A stretch of 31,125 bases of DNA from an uncultured Lachnospiraceae bacterium (GCA_910588965.1 CAJUSO010000042.1:1-31125); one strand, 5' to 3'. Shown: positions 22,965 through 30,942, counted from the stretch's first letter. Numbers and translations are program-made. The notes: generated by a model from the letters alone, not told the origin.

Positions 22965-25094
22965 TCACATGCTCCTGCGTTCTTTAATTTCTGCCATCTT
23001 CGCATCGTTCAGGCGGGTATCGCCCTTGACCCGGGAATAGGATAGGTAGCCGTTCATCCGGTCAATCTTTGTCAGGTTGCGGCTGCCGCATTTCGGGCAG
23101 GCATCCATTTCCAGTTCCTGGTGGCCGCAATCGTCGCAATAAGCCAGCGACAGGTTCACGCCTTCATAGAACCCCATTTCCATCGCGCGGCGCACCAACG
23201 TCTTTACCGCTTCCACATTGTAGTCAATCGGGTATTTCACATATTGGATTTTCCCGCCGTTGCTCAGCTCCCAGAAACGGTATTCCAAATCCTGCTTCTC
23301 AATCGGGGTAATATCCTCCGTCACATGGCAATGGAAGCCGTTGCTGACATACTCCCGGTCGGACACATTCTCCACAATGCCGTATTTCTTGCGGAACTGC
23401 TTCACCTGCAGGCCGCACAGGTTCTCTGCCGGGGTAGCGTAGATAGCGTAGAGGTTGCCGTCTGCCTTCTTATATTCTGCAATCTTCTCATTGATATGCT
23501 CCAATACCTCCAGGGCAAACTGGCCATCCTCCACCAGGGACTTGCCGTTATACAGCCGCTGCAGCTCGTTAAAGGCCGTAATCCCAAAAGAAGCCGTGGC
23601 TGTCTTAAGGAGGGGCTTAATCTTATCGTGGATGCCCAGGTGGCCGCCGTAAAAACCGCCTTCACAGTAAGCCAAAGGGTTGGTGCTCGCCCGCATCTCC
23701 CCCAAATAGGCATAGGTACGGATGTGGAGCTGGCGGATTAACTCTAAATAATAATCCAATACCTCATAAAAATCCCGGCTCTCCTGCTTGGATTTTGCCA
23801 AAATCATAGGAAGGTGGAGGCTGACCACGCCAATGTTGAAGCGTCCCACAAATACGGGGCGGTCCTTCTCATCTGCCGGGTTCATGCCCCCCCTGGCATA
23901 CCAAGGGGACAGGAAGGCGCGGCAGCCCATAGGGCTTATAATTTCCCCATACTGCTTGTACATGCTGGCAATATAGCCCTTGCCTGTGAGGCTCAGCCAA
24001 TCCGGGTACATGGTCTTGCGGGAGCAGGCAATCCCCGCCTCAAACACTTCCTCCAGTTCCTTCCCAGGGCCATGGAGGTTCTCGTCATAGAGGAACACCA
24101 GTTTTGGGAACAGCACCGGCTTCTTACAGGAAGCCTTACCCTGGCCTTTGCGGCGGACATCCAGCATGGCAATGGACGCCATCCTGGCAAACCTCCCCGT
24201 CCCCGTCCCAAAGGTCATGGTGATAAAAGGATAATCCCCGCGGCTGGAGGATACGGAATTGAACTTGTACTCCCATCCCTGGACGCCCTGCTCCAAATCC
24301 CGCCCGATATCCTTCATCGTCTCTTCCTCGGCCCGTTCCAGGCTAAGCCCCAGGCTTTGGTAACGCGCCATGTACTTAGCATAGGACTTCTCGGCATAAG
24401 GCTCTAAGATTTTCTCTACGCTTGGCACGGTGAAGCCGCCGTATTGCTGGCTGGCCGCGCTTAGGACAATATCCCCTATCACGTCAAAAGCTACGTCTAA
24501 GGTCTTGGGTTCATTGTACCAGAGGTTCCCCATCTCAAAGCCGCCCCGCAGCACATTTTCCACATCAAACAGGCAGCAGTTCATGGTATCCCGCCGTGCA
24601 GACATGTCATGGACATAGAGGTAGCCGTCCCGGCAGGCCTGGATTTCCTCCGTGGTCATGAAAAACTTCTGGTACAGTTCCTTATTCAGCTGGTTAAATA
24701 TCAGGCTCCGCTTGGTGGAAACCAGGGCGCTGTCCGTATTGGAATTCTCCTTATCCCCTATGTACATGATGGACTGGCTCTTCTTGTATACCTCGTCCAG
24801 CATCTGGACAAAATCCTGCTTATAATTGCGGTAGTCCCGGTAGCTTTTGGCTACTGCAGGGTTGACCCGCTCTAATGCGCCCTCCACGATATTATGCATC
24901 TGGGCAATCTTTACCTCCCGGATGCCCATGGATTCCACCTTTTCCTCCACGAACTGGCAGATAAACCTCAGTTCCTCCTCTGTAAACTGCACCAACGCCC
25001 GGTAAGCCGACTTATTGACGGCTACCACCACCTTCTGGACATTGAACTCCTCTTTTGTGCCATCCTTCTTAATGACTTTAAAATCCTTATCCAT
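22965..25094 (-). CDS. nrdD: Anaerobic ribonucleoside-triphosphate reductase
   Basis: The 709-residue class III ribonucleotide reductase, which makes deoxynucleotides under strict anaerobiosis. An N-terminal ATP-cone (KVIKKDGTKEEFNVQKVVVAV, residues 4-90) gives allosteric control. The glycyl-radical domain at the C-terminus has a zinc site with two cysteine pairs (CDDCGHQE and CPKCGSRN) and the radical loop RMNGYLSYSRVKGD near residue 685. The start MDKDFKVIKK is chosen for AGGAGGAGCAGT directly upstream; the reading frame before it contains the regulatory region. Two NrdR-type boxes lie upstream. Confidence 0.96.
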   Translation of the reverse strand: MDKDFKVIKKDGTKEEFNVQKVVVAVNKSAYRALVQFTEEELRFICQFVEEKVESMGIREVKIAQMHNIVEGALERVNPAVAKSYRDYRNYKQDFVQMLDEVYKKSQSIMYIGDKENSNTDSALVSTKRSLIFNQLNKELYQKFFMTTEEIQACRDGYLYVHDMSARRDTMNCCLFDVENVLRGGFEMGNLWYNEPKTLDVAFDVIGDIVLSAASQQYGGFTVPSVEKILEPYAEKSYAKYMARYQSLGLSLERAEEETMKDIGRDLEQGVQGWEYKFNSVSSSRGDYPFITMTFGTGTGRFARMASIAMLDVRRKGQGKASCKKPVLFPKLVFLYDENLHGPGKELEEVFEAGIACSRKTMYPDWLSLTGKGYIASMYKQYGEIISPMGCRAFLSPWYARGGMNPADEKDRPVFVGRFNIGVVSLHLPMILAKSKQESRDFYEVLDYYLELIRQLHIRTYAYLGEMRASTNPLAYCEGGFYGGHLGIHDKIKPLLKTATASFGITAFNELQRLYNGKSLVEDGQFALEVLEHINEKIAEYKKADGNLYAIYATPAENLCGLQVKQFRKKYGIVENVSDREYVSNGFHCHVTEDITPIEKQDLEYRFWELSNGGKIQYVKYPIDYNVEAVKTLVRRAMEMGFYEGVNLSLAYCDDCGHQELEMDACPKCGSRNLTKIDRMNGYLSYSRVKGDTRLNDAKMAEIKERRSM

Positions 25095-25142
25095 ACTGCT
25101 CCTCCTGTAACGATTGGCTTTCGGTAATGAAAAAGATTCTGT

Positions 25143-25189
25143 TTTACATATATAGTTATTATTACATATTTTTATACTATATATTGTGT
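25143..25189 (-). promoter_or_regulatory. NrdR repressor box pair upstream of nrdD
   Basis: On the minus strand ACACAATATATAGTAT (25174-25189) fits the NrdR box consensus acaCwAtATaTwGtgt except at position 15, with a perfect core. A second imperfect copy, TAACTATATATGTAAA (25143-25158), has its core 31 bases away, that is about three helical turns. This is the usual paired arrangement of NrdR sites and predicts repression of nrdDG when dATP levels are high. No nrdR gene is in the window. Confidence 0.7.
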
Positions 25190-25238
25190 TTTGCAACCTA
25201 TCTTACCATGTTCCAACAGAGAAGTCAATATGCAATAG

Positions 25239-25667
25239 CTACTTCTTGCTTTTGGGCGGGTGCTTCTTTAAGTAAGACTCCCTCATTTTCTCAACCATAG
25301 GGCTTAAATCCAAACCATGGAACTTTTTGTATTTCCTGCGCATAGCGGGCACTGGGGCCATACGCAGGATTATTTTGCTGCTTTCCCCGGTCATGAAATG
25401 CCAATAACGGTATGCATACCCCATCCAATACAGCACCTCTTCCTCAAAAATATTATCGCCTTCCGCCAGGGCAGCCTCCCCCTGGAGCTCTTCCAATAAA
25501 TACTCTTCCCCGGCCCATTGCAGATGGTTATAGTTTTCATCCAGGCCCTTTGCCATACAAGACCTCATAAATGCCTTGATAAAAGGCTCGCTCTCATATC
25601 CTGCCTCCCTAGATGCTGCAAACAGCCTCCCCTGGACTTCACAAAGCTTTTCTTCGGTTTTATCCAT
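25239..25667 (-). CDS. Small partner protein of the HTH-ART gene (candidate antitoxin)
   Basis: A 142-residue, soluble, charged protein with no signal peptide or membrane segment. Two halves are visible: FIKAFMRSCMAKGLDENYNH then LQWAGEEYLLEELQ (residues 29-62), and an aromatic, positively charged half EEEVLYWMGYAYRYWHFMTG then ESSKIILR, ending in a lysine-rich tail. The first half loosely resembles small DUF3791-like proteins often found next to DUF3990 genes, but I cannot confirm this. Its ATG follows the HTH-ART stop by 3 bases with GGAGGGGGTGAGCG upstream, so the two are tightly coupled. In toxin-antitoxin operons with an ART toxin the partner is usually the antitoxin; that is inference. 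Confidence 0.7.
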   Translation of the reverse strand: MDKTEEKLCEVQGRLFAASREAGYESEPFIKAFMRSCMAKGLDENYNHLQWAGEEYLLEELQGEAALAEGDNIFEEEVLYWMGYAYRYWHFMTGESSKIILRMAPVPAMRRKYKKFHGLDLSPMVEKMRESYLKKHPPKSKK

Positions 25668-25670
25668 CGC

Positions 25671-26540
25671 TCACCCCCTCCTAACTTTACCTATCATCTC
25701 GTCAAAATAATTCCCTTTTGCATGGTTCTCTTCATAAATCCCTTCAATCATGGAAATACTCCCTGCACGCTCCTCTTCCCCCATAGCCTGCAGGCACAGC
25801 CTTTCCAGATAAAATAAGGGAACCTCCTTTTCTATCTTAACAGCCTTACAGCCTTTCTCTGTAAGCGCCACATATTGTTTCTCCGGCTTCAGCGCAGACA
25901 GGCATTTCACCAATGCCATATCCGTAATCCGCCCAAGGAAAAAATCGTCCAGCACCTGGAATACCTGGTCGTCCACAATGCTGCTTAACACCATGTCGCA
26001 ATGTTTTGTTAAAGAGGCATACCTTCCATAAAAAAAGCTTCCTTTAACCTTCTCCAGCTTCCCCCGGTGGTAAGCTACCAGCATTGCCCAGTCAATACCT
26101 ATGGGGATCTCTACCATCCGTATGCCAGACAGGTTAACGGATACCAGATAAAACTTCGATTCTGGGAAGCCGCAAGCCACAGAAAGCGGATACCCTGCCT
26201 GCTCCCCCATATAAAAACCTGCCCCAAAGTCGCAATGCGCATGGCTCACCGGCATTATTTCCCCCTCAATGCCATGTTTGGAGCCGTGGTATAAGAGGAT
26301 CCGCCCCTCTGGAAGGGATATCTCTTTCGCAGCTGCTTCTATCCTCCCATGGGTGATGCGCGGGACAGGGATCTGGTCTGCAATACAATACTCAAACAGC
26401 TTCTTCTGTGCGCCCTCTTTTGGCACAAAGTGCTCGTTTTCCCAACGGTTAATGGTTGCATAGGCAACGCCGATATAATCTGCCAGCTCCTGTTGGGTAC
26501 TATTCCTTACTCTGCGGATTTTCTTAAGTATATTGTTCAT
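25671..26540 (-). CDS. XRE helix-turn-helix fused to DUF3990 (ADP-ribosyltransferase-like)
   Basis: A 289-residue fusion. Residues 5-55 are an XRE-type helix-turn-helix (TQQELADYIGVAYATINRWE). From residue 80 the DUF3990 domain shows ILLYHGSKHGIEGEI, CDFGAGFYMGEQ and AMLVAYHRG, then DDQVFQVLDDFFLGRITDMA and LSALKPEKQYVALTEKGCKA. His85 in LYHGS and Tyr110 in GFY match the first two residues of the H-Y-(E/D/Q) triad of the diphtheria-toxin type ADP-ribosyltransferases; the third is not obvious. DUF3990 is assigned to the ART superfamily by family knowledge. Start MNNILKKIRR has GGGAGGGTGTT upstream. It has its own consensus promoter and sits before a small partner gene. Confidence 0.82.
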   Translation of the reverse strand: MNNILKKIRRVRNSTQQELADYIGVAYATINRWENEHFVPKEGAQKKLFEYCIADQIPVPRITHGRIEAAAKEISLPEGRILLYHGSKHGIEGEIMPVSHAHCDFGAGFYMGEQAGYPLSVACGFPESKFYLVSVNLSGIRMVEIPIGIDWAMLVAYHRGKLEKVKGSFFYGRYASLTKHCDMVLSSIVDDQVFQVLDDFFLGRITDMALVKCLSALKPEKQYVALTEKGCKAVKIEKEVPLFYLERLCLQAMGEEERAGSISMIEGIYEENHAKGNYFDEMIGKVRRG

Positions 26541-26574
26541 AACACCCTCCCATATGACATTTCTCCATGTTATC

Positions 26575-26603
26575 ACTATATATGATATTAATACCAATGT
26601 CAA
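26575..26603 (-). promoter_or_regulatory. Strong promoter with overlapping dyad for the HTH-ART operon
   Basis: On the minus strand a perfect TTGACA (26598-26603) and TATAGT (26575-26580) are separated by 17 bases. The imperfect inverted repeat ATCACTATATATGAT (26572-26586) covers the -10, a suitable place for autorepression by the encoded XRE domain. This marks the pair as a separately controlled cassette. Confidence 0.75.
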
Positions 26604-26655
26604 CACAGGGAGTTACCCTTTACCCACCCTAAAAATAACAATCCCGCTCTTTGGG

Positions 26656-26676
26656 CCGGCAAGCTGCCCCTGCCGG
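26656..26676. repeat. Hairpin downstream of rtcB, related to a copy at 21784
   Basis: CCGGCA and TGCCGG flank a 9-base loop. On the minus strand this lies just past the rtcB stop and is followed some 15 bases later by ATTTTTA, so it might be a weak terminator. Its first 14 bases recur exactly at 21784-21797 upstream of gpr. Confidence 0.45.
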
Positions 26677-26694
26677 ATACCTACGGCTCCCCTG

Positions 26695-27897
26695 CTAATC
26701 AGAAGCCTTAAAATTATAAACCGGCTTCATCACATCGAGGATATCCACTGAATCCTGGATTGCCTCTATGATATCCCCTAAGGATTTATAGGCCATGGGC
26801 GCCTCATCTAAAGTGGATTCATTGACGGAGGTCGTATAGACCCCTGCCATGGCCTTCCGGTACTCTTCCATATCCAGGCTCTCCTTGGCCTTTGTCCGGG
26901 ACATCAGCCTGCCAGCCCCATGAGGTGCGGAATTGTTCCACTCCGGGTTCCCCTTCCCCACGGCCAGAACGCTCCCATCCCTCATATTAATAGGGATTAA
27001 TACTTTTTCCCCCTTGTGGGCTGCGATTGCCCCTTTCCGCAATACCATCTCCCCTGTGTCAATGTAATTATGGATGGTATGGAATGCGTTTCCTTGGGCC
27101 AGCCCCACCCGTCCCAGCAGCACCTCTGCAATCTTCTCCCGGTTCCTCCTGGCAAACTCCTGGCAGATTTCCACGTCATGGAGGTAATCTTCCAAATATG
27201 TCCCATACAGGTAGCACAGATCTTCCGGCATGGTGGCCTCCCTGCCTTTCCAGGCAATAGCCTCCAAAGCCGCCTGGATTTCCTTCCTGCGCCCCTGCTC
27301 CTTGTATGTCCTTATAATCTCATCCCGTTCCTTAAAATATGTCTCTTTTCCCTTATTCAGGTCAACTGCCAGCTGCTGGTACAGTTCCGCCACCTGCTTC
27401 CCCAAGTTCCGGCTGCCGGTATGGATGACTAGGTACTTGGTCCCATCCGCTGCCTGGTCAATTTCTATGAAATGGTTCCCGCCGCCCAAGGTCCCAAGGC
27501 TCCGTTCCAGCCATTTGGTATTTTTAAGGCTCCGGTAGCAGCGCAGTTCCTGCAAAGGGAAGCGCTCCTGCCTCCCCTCCCAGATATGCATCCCGGATGG
27601 GATGAAATGCGCCGCCTCATCCACCTTCTCAAAATCCACTGCCGTTTTCCCTAACTCCACCGTATACATGCCGCATCCAATATCCACCCCTACCACATTC
27701 GGCACCGCTTTATCTGTTACCGTCATGGTCGTCCCTATGGTACAGCCCTTCCCTGCATGGACATCCGGCATAATCCGTATTTTGCTCCCCTCCGTAAACT
27801 CATAGTCGCACATCCTGCGTATCTGCCCAATAGCCTCTTCTTCTACGGCCTTCGCATAACAGACTGCAGTATTTACCTTTCCTTTAATCTCAAACAT
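26695..27897 (-). CDS. rtcB: RtcB-family RNA ligase
   Basis: A 400-residue tRNA-splicing/RNA-repair ligase that joins 2',3'-cyclic phosphate (or 3'-phosphate) to 5'-OH ends using GTP and Mn2+. Signatures: MPDVHAGKGCTIGTTM, VGVDIGCGMYTVEL (Asp and Cys metal ligands), LGGGNHFIEI, IHTGSRNLGKQ, and NNSAPHGAGRLMSR, where the His is the guanylylated residue. Length matches the E. coli enzyme. The start MFEIKGKVNTA (27897) is preferred as GGGGATGGAT precedes it; ATGs at 27903 and 27909 are also possible. No rtcA is next to it; the gene before it encodes a small cysteine-pair protein. Substrate in this organism is unknown. Confidence 0.93.
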   Translation of the reverse strand: MFEIKGKVNTAVCYAKAVEEEAIGQIRRMCDYEFTEGSKIRIMPDVHAGKGCTIGTTMTVTDKAVPNVVGVDIGCGMYTVELGKTAVDFEKVDEAAHFIPSGMHIWEGRQERFPLQELRCYRSLKNTKWLERSLGTLGGGNHFIEIDQAADGTKYLVIHTGSRNLGKQVAELYQQLAVDLNKGKETYFKERDEIIRTYKEQGRRKEIQAALEAIAWKGREATMPEDLCYLYGTYLEDYLHDVEICQEFARRNREKIAEVLLGRVGLAQGNAFHTIHNYIDTGEMVLRKGAIAAHKGEKVLIPINMRDGSVLAVGKGNPEWNNSAPHGAGRLMSRTKAKESLDMEEYRKAMAGVYTTSVNESTLDEAPMAYKSLGDIIEAIQDSVDILDVMKPVYNFKASD

Positions 27898-27944
27898 ATC
27901 CATCCCCATCCTATATTGCTGTTGTATTTACTGTGCCGCCAAAG

Positions 27945-27963
27945 GGAATCCCCTATGGATTCC
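27945..27963. repeat. Hairpin upstream of rtcB
   Basis: GGAATCC and GGATTCC arms (7 bp) flank CCTAT. It lies about 50 bases before the rtcB start and lacks a T-run, so it would be in the intercistronic mRNA between the small protein and rtcB. It may modulate RNA stability or processing; no function is known. Confidence 0.45.
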
Positions 27964-27988
27964 AGGCTGCACCGGCTTAAGGGGCGCC

Positions 27989-28213
27989 TCAGTATTCTTT
28001 GGAAATCCTGTCAATCCCATATTGCCCCAAAAATTCATTTAAATCCTTCTCATTCCGTATATACATCACTTCCTCGAATTTGCCTGTACGGATATCCTTA
28101 AACCCCGCCACCTGCTCCCCATTACAGATGCTGCATTTTAGGATTGGCTTCTTATTCTCCCTGTCAAAGGATTTTACTTCTGTTTTCTTTTCCTGTTTTT
28201 TATGGAACCACAT
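27989..28213 (-). CDS. Small conserved protein with a CxxC motif
   Basis: A 74-residue soluble protein starting MWFHKKQEKKTEVKSFDREN and containing PILKCSICNGEQVAGF, with a CxxC pair suited to a zinc or redox site, followed by an acidic helix-forming C-terminus (FEEVMYIRNEKDLNEFLGQY). Similar short proteins occur in many Lachnospiraceae genomes and are sometimes misnamed aspartate dehydrogenase; no enzymatic domain is visible. The ATG has GGGAGGCGTGAAG upstream; a GTG six bases earlier is less likely. It lies 91 bases before rtcB on the same strand and may be co-transcribed with it. Function unknown. Confidence 0.8.
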   Translation of the reverse strand: MWFHKKQEKKTEVKSFDRENKKPILKCSICNGEQVAGFKDIRTGKFEEVMYIRNEKDLNEFLGQYGIDRISKEY

Positions 28214-28290
28214 CTTCACGCCTCCCTTCCCTCATGCCTGCCAGATCCCCAAACGGTATGGCAGCTTATTGGATAACCTTAGGATATCGC

Positions 28291-28296
28291 TTTATA
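28291..28296 (-). promoter_or_regulatory. Possible -10 for the small protein-rtcB unit
   Basis: TATAAA on the minus strand, inside TCATATATAAAGCG, lies about 78 bases before the start of the small protein. The -35 region is T-rich (TTTTCTTTTTTC) and does not match well. It marks the only promoter-like site in the 182-base gap between the metallophosphoesterase and this gene. Confidence 0.35.
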
Positions 28297-28395
28297 TATG
28301 ATAGACAGAAAAAAGAAAACCCCCTATGGCTGCGCCCTGCAGGCATGTGGGATTTCCCTATGGGCGCCTTCATGCCCCAGTTATGGCTCCAAGGG

Positions 28396-29022
28396 CTACG
28401 GCGCCTTCAGGTGTTCCTTGGGGTTTTCATCCTCAAACTCAAAGATACACCGTTCAAAGGCATTGATGATATGGGTATCCTGGTACTTGTCATACCGTTT
28501 CTGTTCCCTCCCATAGGACAGGTGCACGTGGCCATGCAGGAAATATTTGGGCTTGTACTTCTCCACTAGGGTGCGGAATACCTGGAAGCCCTGATGGCAC
28601 AGGTCGCGCCCATCGTTGAGCTGGTAAGCCGGCGCATGGGTCACCAAAATATCAAACCCCCTCCTGCGCATCAGCTGCAGGCGCAGCCTTGCCGCCCTCT
28701 GCTTCATCTGCCGCTCCGTATATTGGTGCTTCCCAGAACTGTAACGCATGGAACCCCCAAGGCCTAAAATCCGCACGCCTTTATGGACGTATATTTTATC
28801 CTCAATGCAGATGCAGCCTTCCGGAGGGGATTTCACATACTTGCCGTCATGGTTCCCATGCACGTACAATACCGGCACAGAAGAAAGAGTCACTAGGAAT
28901 GAGAGGTAATCCGGATCCAAATCCCCGCAGGAGATAATCAGGTCAATGCCCGCCAGCTTGCTCCTTTCATAATATTCCCACAAATACTTTGACTCTTCAT
29001 CTGCAATTGCCAGTATCTTCAT
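28396..29022 (-). CDS. Metallophosphoesterase
   Basis: A 208-residue calcineurin-like phosphoesterase. Recognisable metal-site motifs are G33-D34 (SCGDLDPDYL), G56-N-H-D59, H129 in VTHAPAYQ, and G164-H-V-H167. The first motif, normally D-x-H, reads D8-E-E10 (AIADEESKYL), so the His is replaced by Glu. Length fits small single-domain members that act on nucleotides or phosphoesters. The gene begins 9 bases after the ParB-BMP stop with a weak ribosome binding site, so translation is likely coupled. Substrate unknown. Confidence 0.88.
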   Translation of the reverse strand: MKILAIADEESKYLWEYYERSKLAGIDLIISCGDLDPDYLSFLVTLSSVPVLYVHGNHDGKYVKSPPEGCICIEDKIYVHKGVRILGLGGSMRYSSGKHQYTERQMKQRAARLRLQLMRRRGFDILVTHAPAYQLNDGRDLCHQGFQVFRTLVEKYKPKYFLHGHVHLSYGREQKRYDKYQDTHIINAFERCIFEFEDENPKEHLKAP

Positions 29023-29031
29023 AACGTGCCG

Positions 29032-30942
29032 CTAACCTTCCTTTTTCTTAATGCCTTGCTGCTGGATGACCGGCTCAGCCTGTTCCTTGAGCTCTTCCTT
29101 GCCCGGGATGGACCCGATGACATTCTCAGCCAGCCAATCCATGGTCATAATTTCTTCCGGCGACAGGATCCGATATGGGTCGTCCGATACCACCCCTGCC
29201 TGGGAATACAGGATGCCGGAAAATGGGTTGAATACCTCTGAGCTGATCGTAGACTTCAGAAGCTCTACCAGGCGCTTAGGCCCTATGGGCAGGTACTTGG
29301 AAAATACCACGTCCACGACGCCCTCCGCCATCCCCCACCAATAGTTAATGGCTTTCTTGGCAGAGGTATCATCGTCGTATTTCCATCTCCCATCCATAAT
29401 AGCCCAGATGAGCTGTTCATAAAAGCTTCCCCAGTGCCACAGCGGCATGGCCAAGTTCCTGGGTCTGCCTGCATCCATGTGGTAAAGGCCGAAAAACCGG
29501 GAGGTTTCTTCCGGGATTGTCATATCCTTCCCAGAAACACAGGATGCGCCTACCTCACGGATCCGTTCTTCAATGTCCACCTCCTTCTTAGACGTCCATT
29601 CCAGATGTACCTCAGACCTGGGGTTGATCATCCGTGCCCCTAAAGCAAAAGCATTGATATTGGCAATCGACCCATAGATGGGGTAGTTCGCCACATACAT
29701 CAGGCGGTTATTCTCTGCCATAGCCCCGGCGATTGCGCCCATTAAGAACTTTGCCTCGTACATCCTGGAGTAATAGGTGCGGATGTAACGGTGGGAGGTA
29801 TTCAGGGAACAATTCAGTATCTGGATTTTGGGGTTGGCAATGGCTGCTTTTACGCTTGCCTGCACAAAAGGCGGCGAGGTGGTAAAAATCAAATCGCAGC
29901 CGGCCTGGATGGCGTCCTCCAACAAAGCATCCACATTCTCCCGGGTGCCGTTTTCATAACAAACGGTATGTACTTCTTCTGGGAACATCTGGTTTAAGTG
30001 CAGCCGGCCCAACTCATGGGCATAGGTCCAGGCAGATGTCCCCGGCGTCTTCTCATAGATAAACGCAATATTCAGCTTCCTTGGGGCAGCCGGGTGTAAG
30101 ATGTCCAGTAAGGATTTCTTTTTCTGGATTGGCTTTGTTTTCAGTTCTATGCCGGAATTTTCCCCTAAAAGCACAAACTCCTCCCAGCTTTTGGCTACCA
30201 GAGCCTGCAGTTCGCTGGTAGTTTTCTCTGCGATAGCCTCATAACCATACAGCGTAATAAAGGACAGGAAGGCATCCCCTGCGGAGATCTGCAGCTTGCC
30301 GCCGCCCTTTGCCTGGTACTCTGAGGAAAAACGGCTGAAAACAGAACTAAACCTGAGAAGCTCCTCTTCTGCCCACGCTTCCCCTGGCTCCTTCCCAACG
30401 GCCTCCTGAAGCTTGGCATAGTTCCCCTCTTGGGTGAACCATAGGTAATTAATCGGCGCAAGCTGGTAAAAATCCAGGAATTCATGATAAATTTTATTCT
30501 CTTTCTCCCCGTTGCGTTTGGGCACAATACGGGTAACGTTTCCCACAATTGAAACAGCGCCAAAATATTTCATCACGCTGACGCGTTTATTCCCTTCGGC
30601 CACATAAAATTTATGCATATATTCATAGGCCTTGATGGGCTCCCGGATGCCTTCCTCCACATGGACGTCGCTGAGCATCGCCCATTTTGCGGCAAATTCT
30701 GAAGTCTCACGCAGGATTGGCATAAAATTCCCTGCAAAGGAACTGCTCCTGGCCACGGTTTTTGTCCCGACAATCTGGTCTATGGGAATCTGCACCAGGC
30801 CGAGGGATGCCTCGGAATAGGAGCCGCGCTCTGGCAGGATATCATCTAAAACCTGCAGGATTGGCTTAACCCCGCGGAGCATCCTTGCCTGGTAATCTTT
30901 CTTCCCTAATTTAAACGCTTTGCTGTAATCTTCTTTGCCCAT
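29032..30942 (-). CDS. Cytoplasmic fusion of ParB-like domain and BMP (PnrA-like) ligand-binding domain
   Basis: A 636-residue protein without signal peptide or lipobox (starts MGKEDYSKAFKLGKKDYQAR). Residues about 45-140 look like a ParB/sulfiredoxin-fold domain (LVQIPIDQIVGTKTVARSSS, then FYVAEGNKRVSV at 112-123). Residues 150-265 are mostly helical. From 289 a BMP-family periplasmic-binding fold follows (LNIAFIYEKTPGTSAWTYAH, GCDLIFTTSPPFVQASVKAA, ILNCSLNTSHRYIRTYY, MYVANYPIYGSIANINAFAL). BMP proteins normally are lipoproteins that bind purine nucleosides for an ABC transporter; here it would work inside the cell, perhaps as a sensor. A strong promoter and leader precede it and a metallophosphoesterase follows. 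Start ATG has GGGAGGAGATT. Domain calls are firm for BMP, moderate for ParB-like. Confidence 0.85.
   Translation of the reverse strand: MGKEDYSKAFKLGKKDYQARMLRGVKPILQVLDDILPERGSYSEASLGLVQIPIDQIVGTKTVARSSSFAGNFMPILRETSEFAAKWAMLSDVHVEEGIREPIKAYEYMHKFYVAEGNKRVSVMKYFGAVSIVGNVTRIVPKRNGEKENKIYHEFLDFYQLAPINYLWFTQEGNYAKLQEAVGKEPGEAWAEEELLRFSSVFSRFSSEYQAKGGGKLQISAGDAFLSFITLYGYEAIAEKTTSELQALVAKSWEEFVLLGENSGIELKTKPIQKKKSLLDILHPAAPRKLNIAFIYEKTPGTSAWTYAHELGRLHLNQMFPEEVHTVCYENGTRENVDALLEDAIQAGCDLIFTTSPPFVQASVKAAIANPKIQILNCSLNTSHRYIRTYYSRMYEAKFLMGAIAGAMAENNRLMYVANYPIYGSIANINAFALGARMINPRSEVHLEWTSKKEVDIEERIREVGASCVSGKDMTIPEETSRFFGLYHMDAGRPRNLAMPLWHWGSFYEQLIWAIMDGRWKYDDDTSAKKAINYWWGMAEGVVDVVFSKYLPIGPKRLVELLKSTISSEVFNPFSGILYSQAGVVSDDPYRILSPEEIMTMDWLAENVIGSIPGKEELKEQAEPVIQQQGIKKKEG

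Noticed and set aside
25671..26540. HTH gene as a phage-type repressor or ordinary XRE regulator
   Set aside because: The C-terminal 200 residues fit DUF3990/ART-like sequence and not a repressor ligand-binding or peptidase domain, and no phage genes are nearby.
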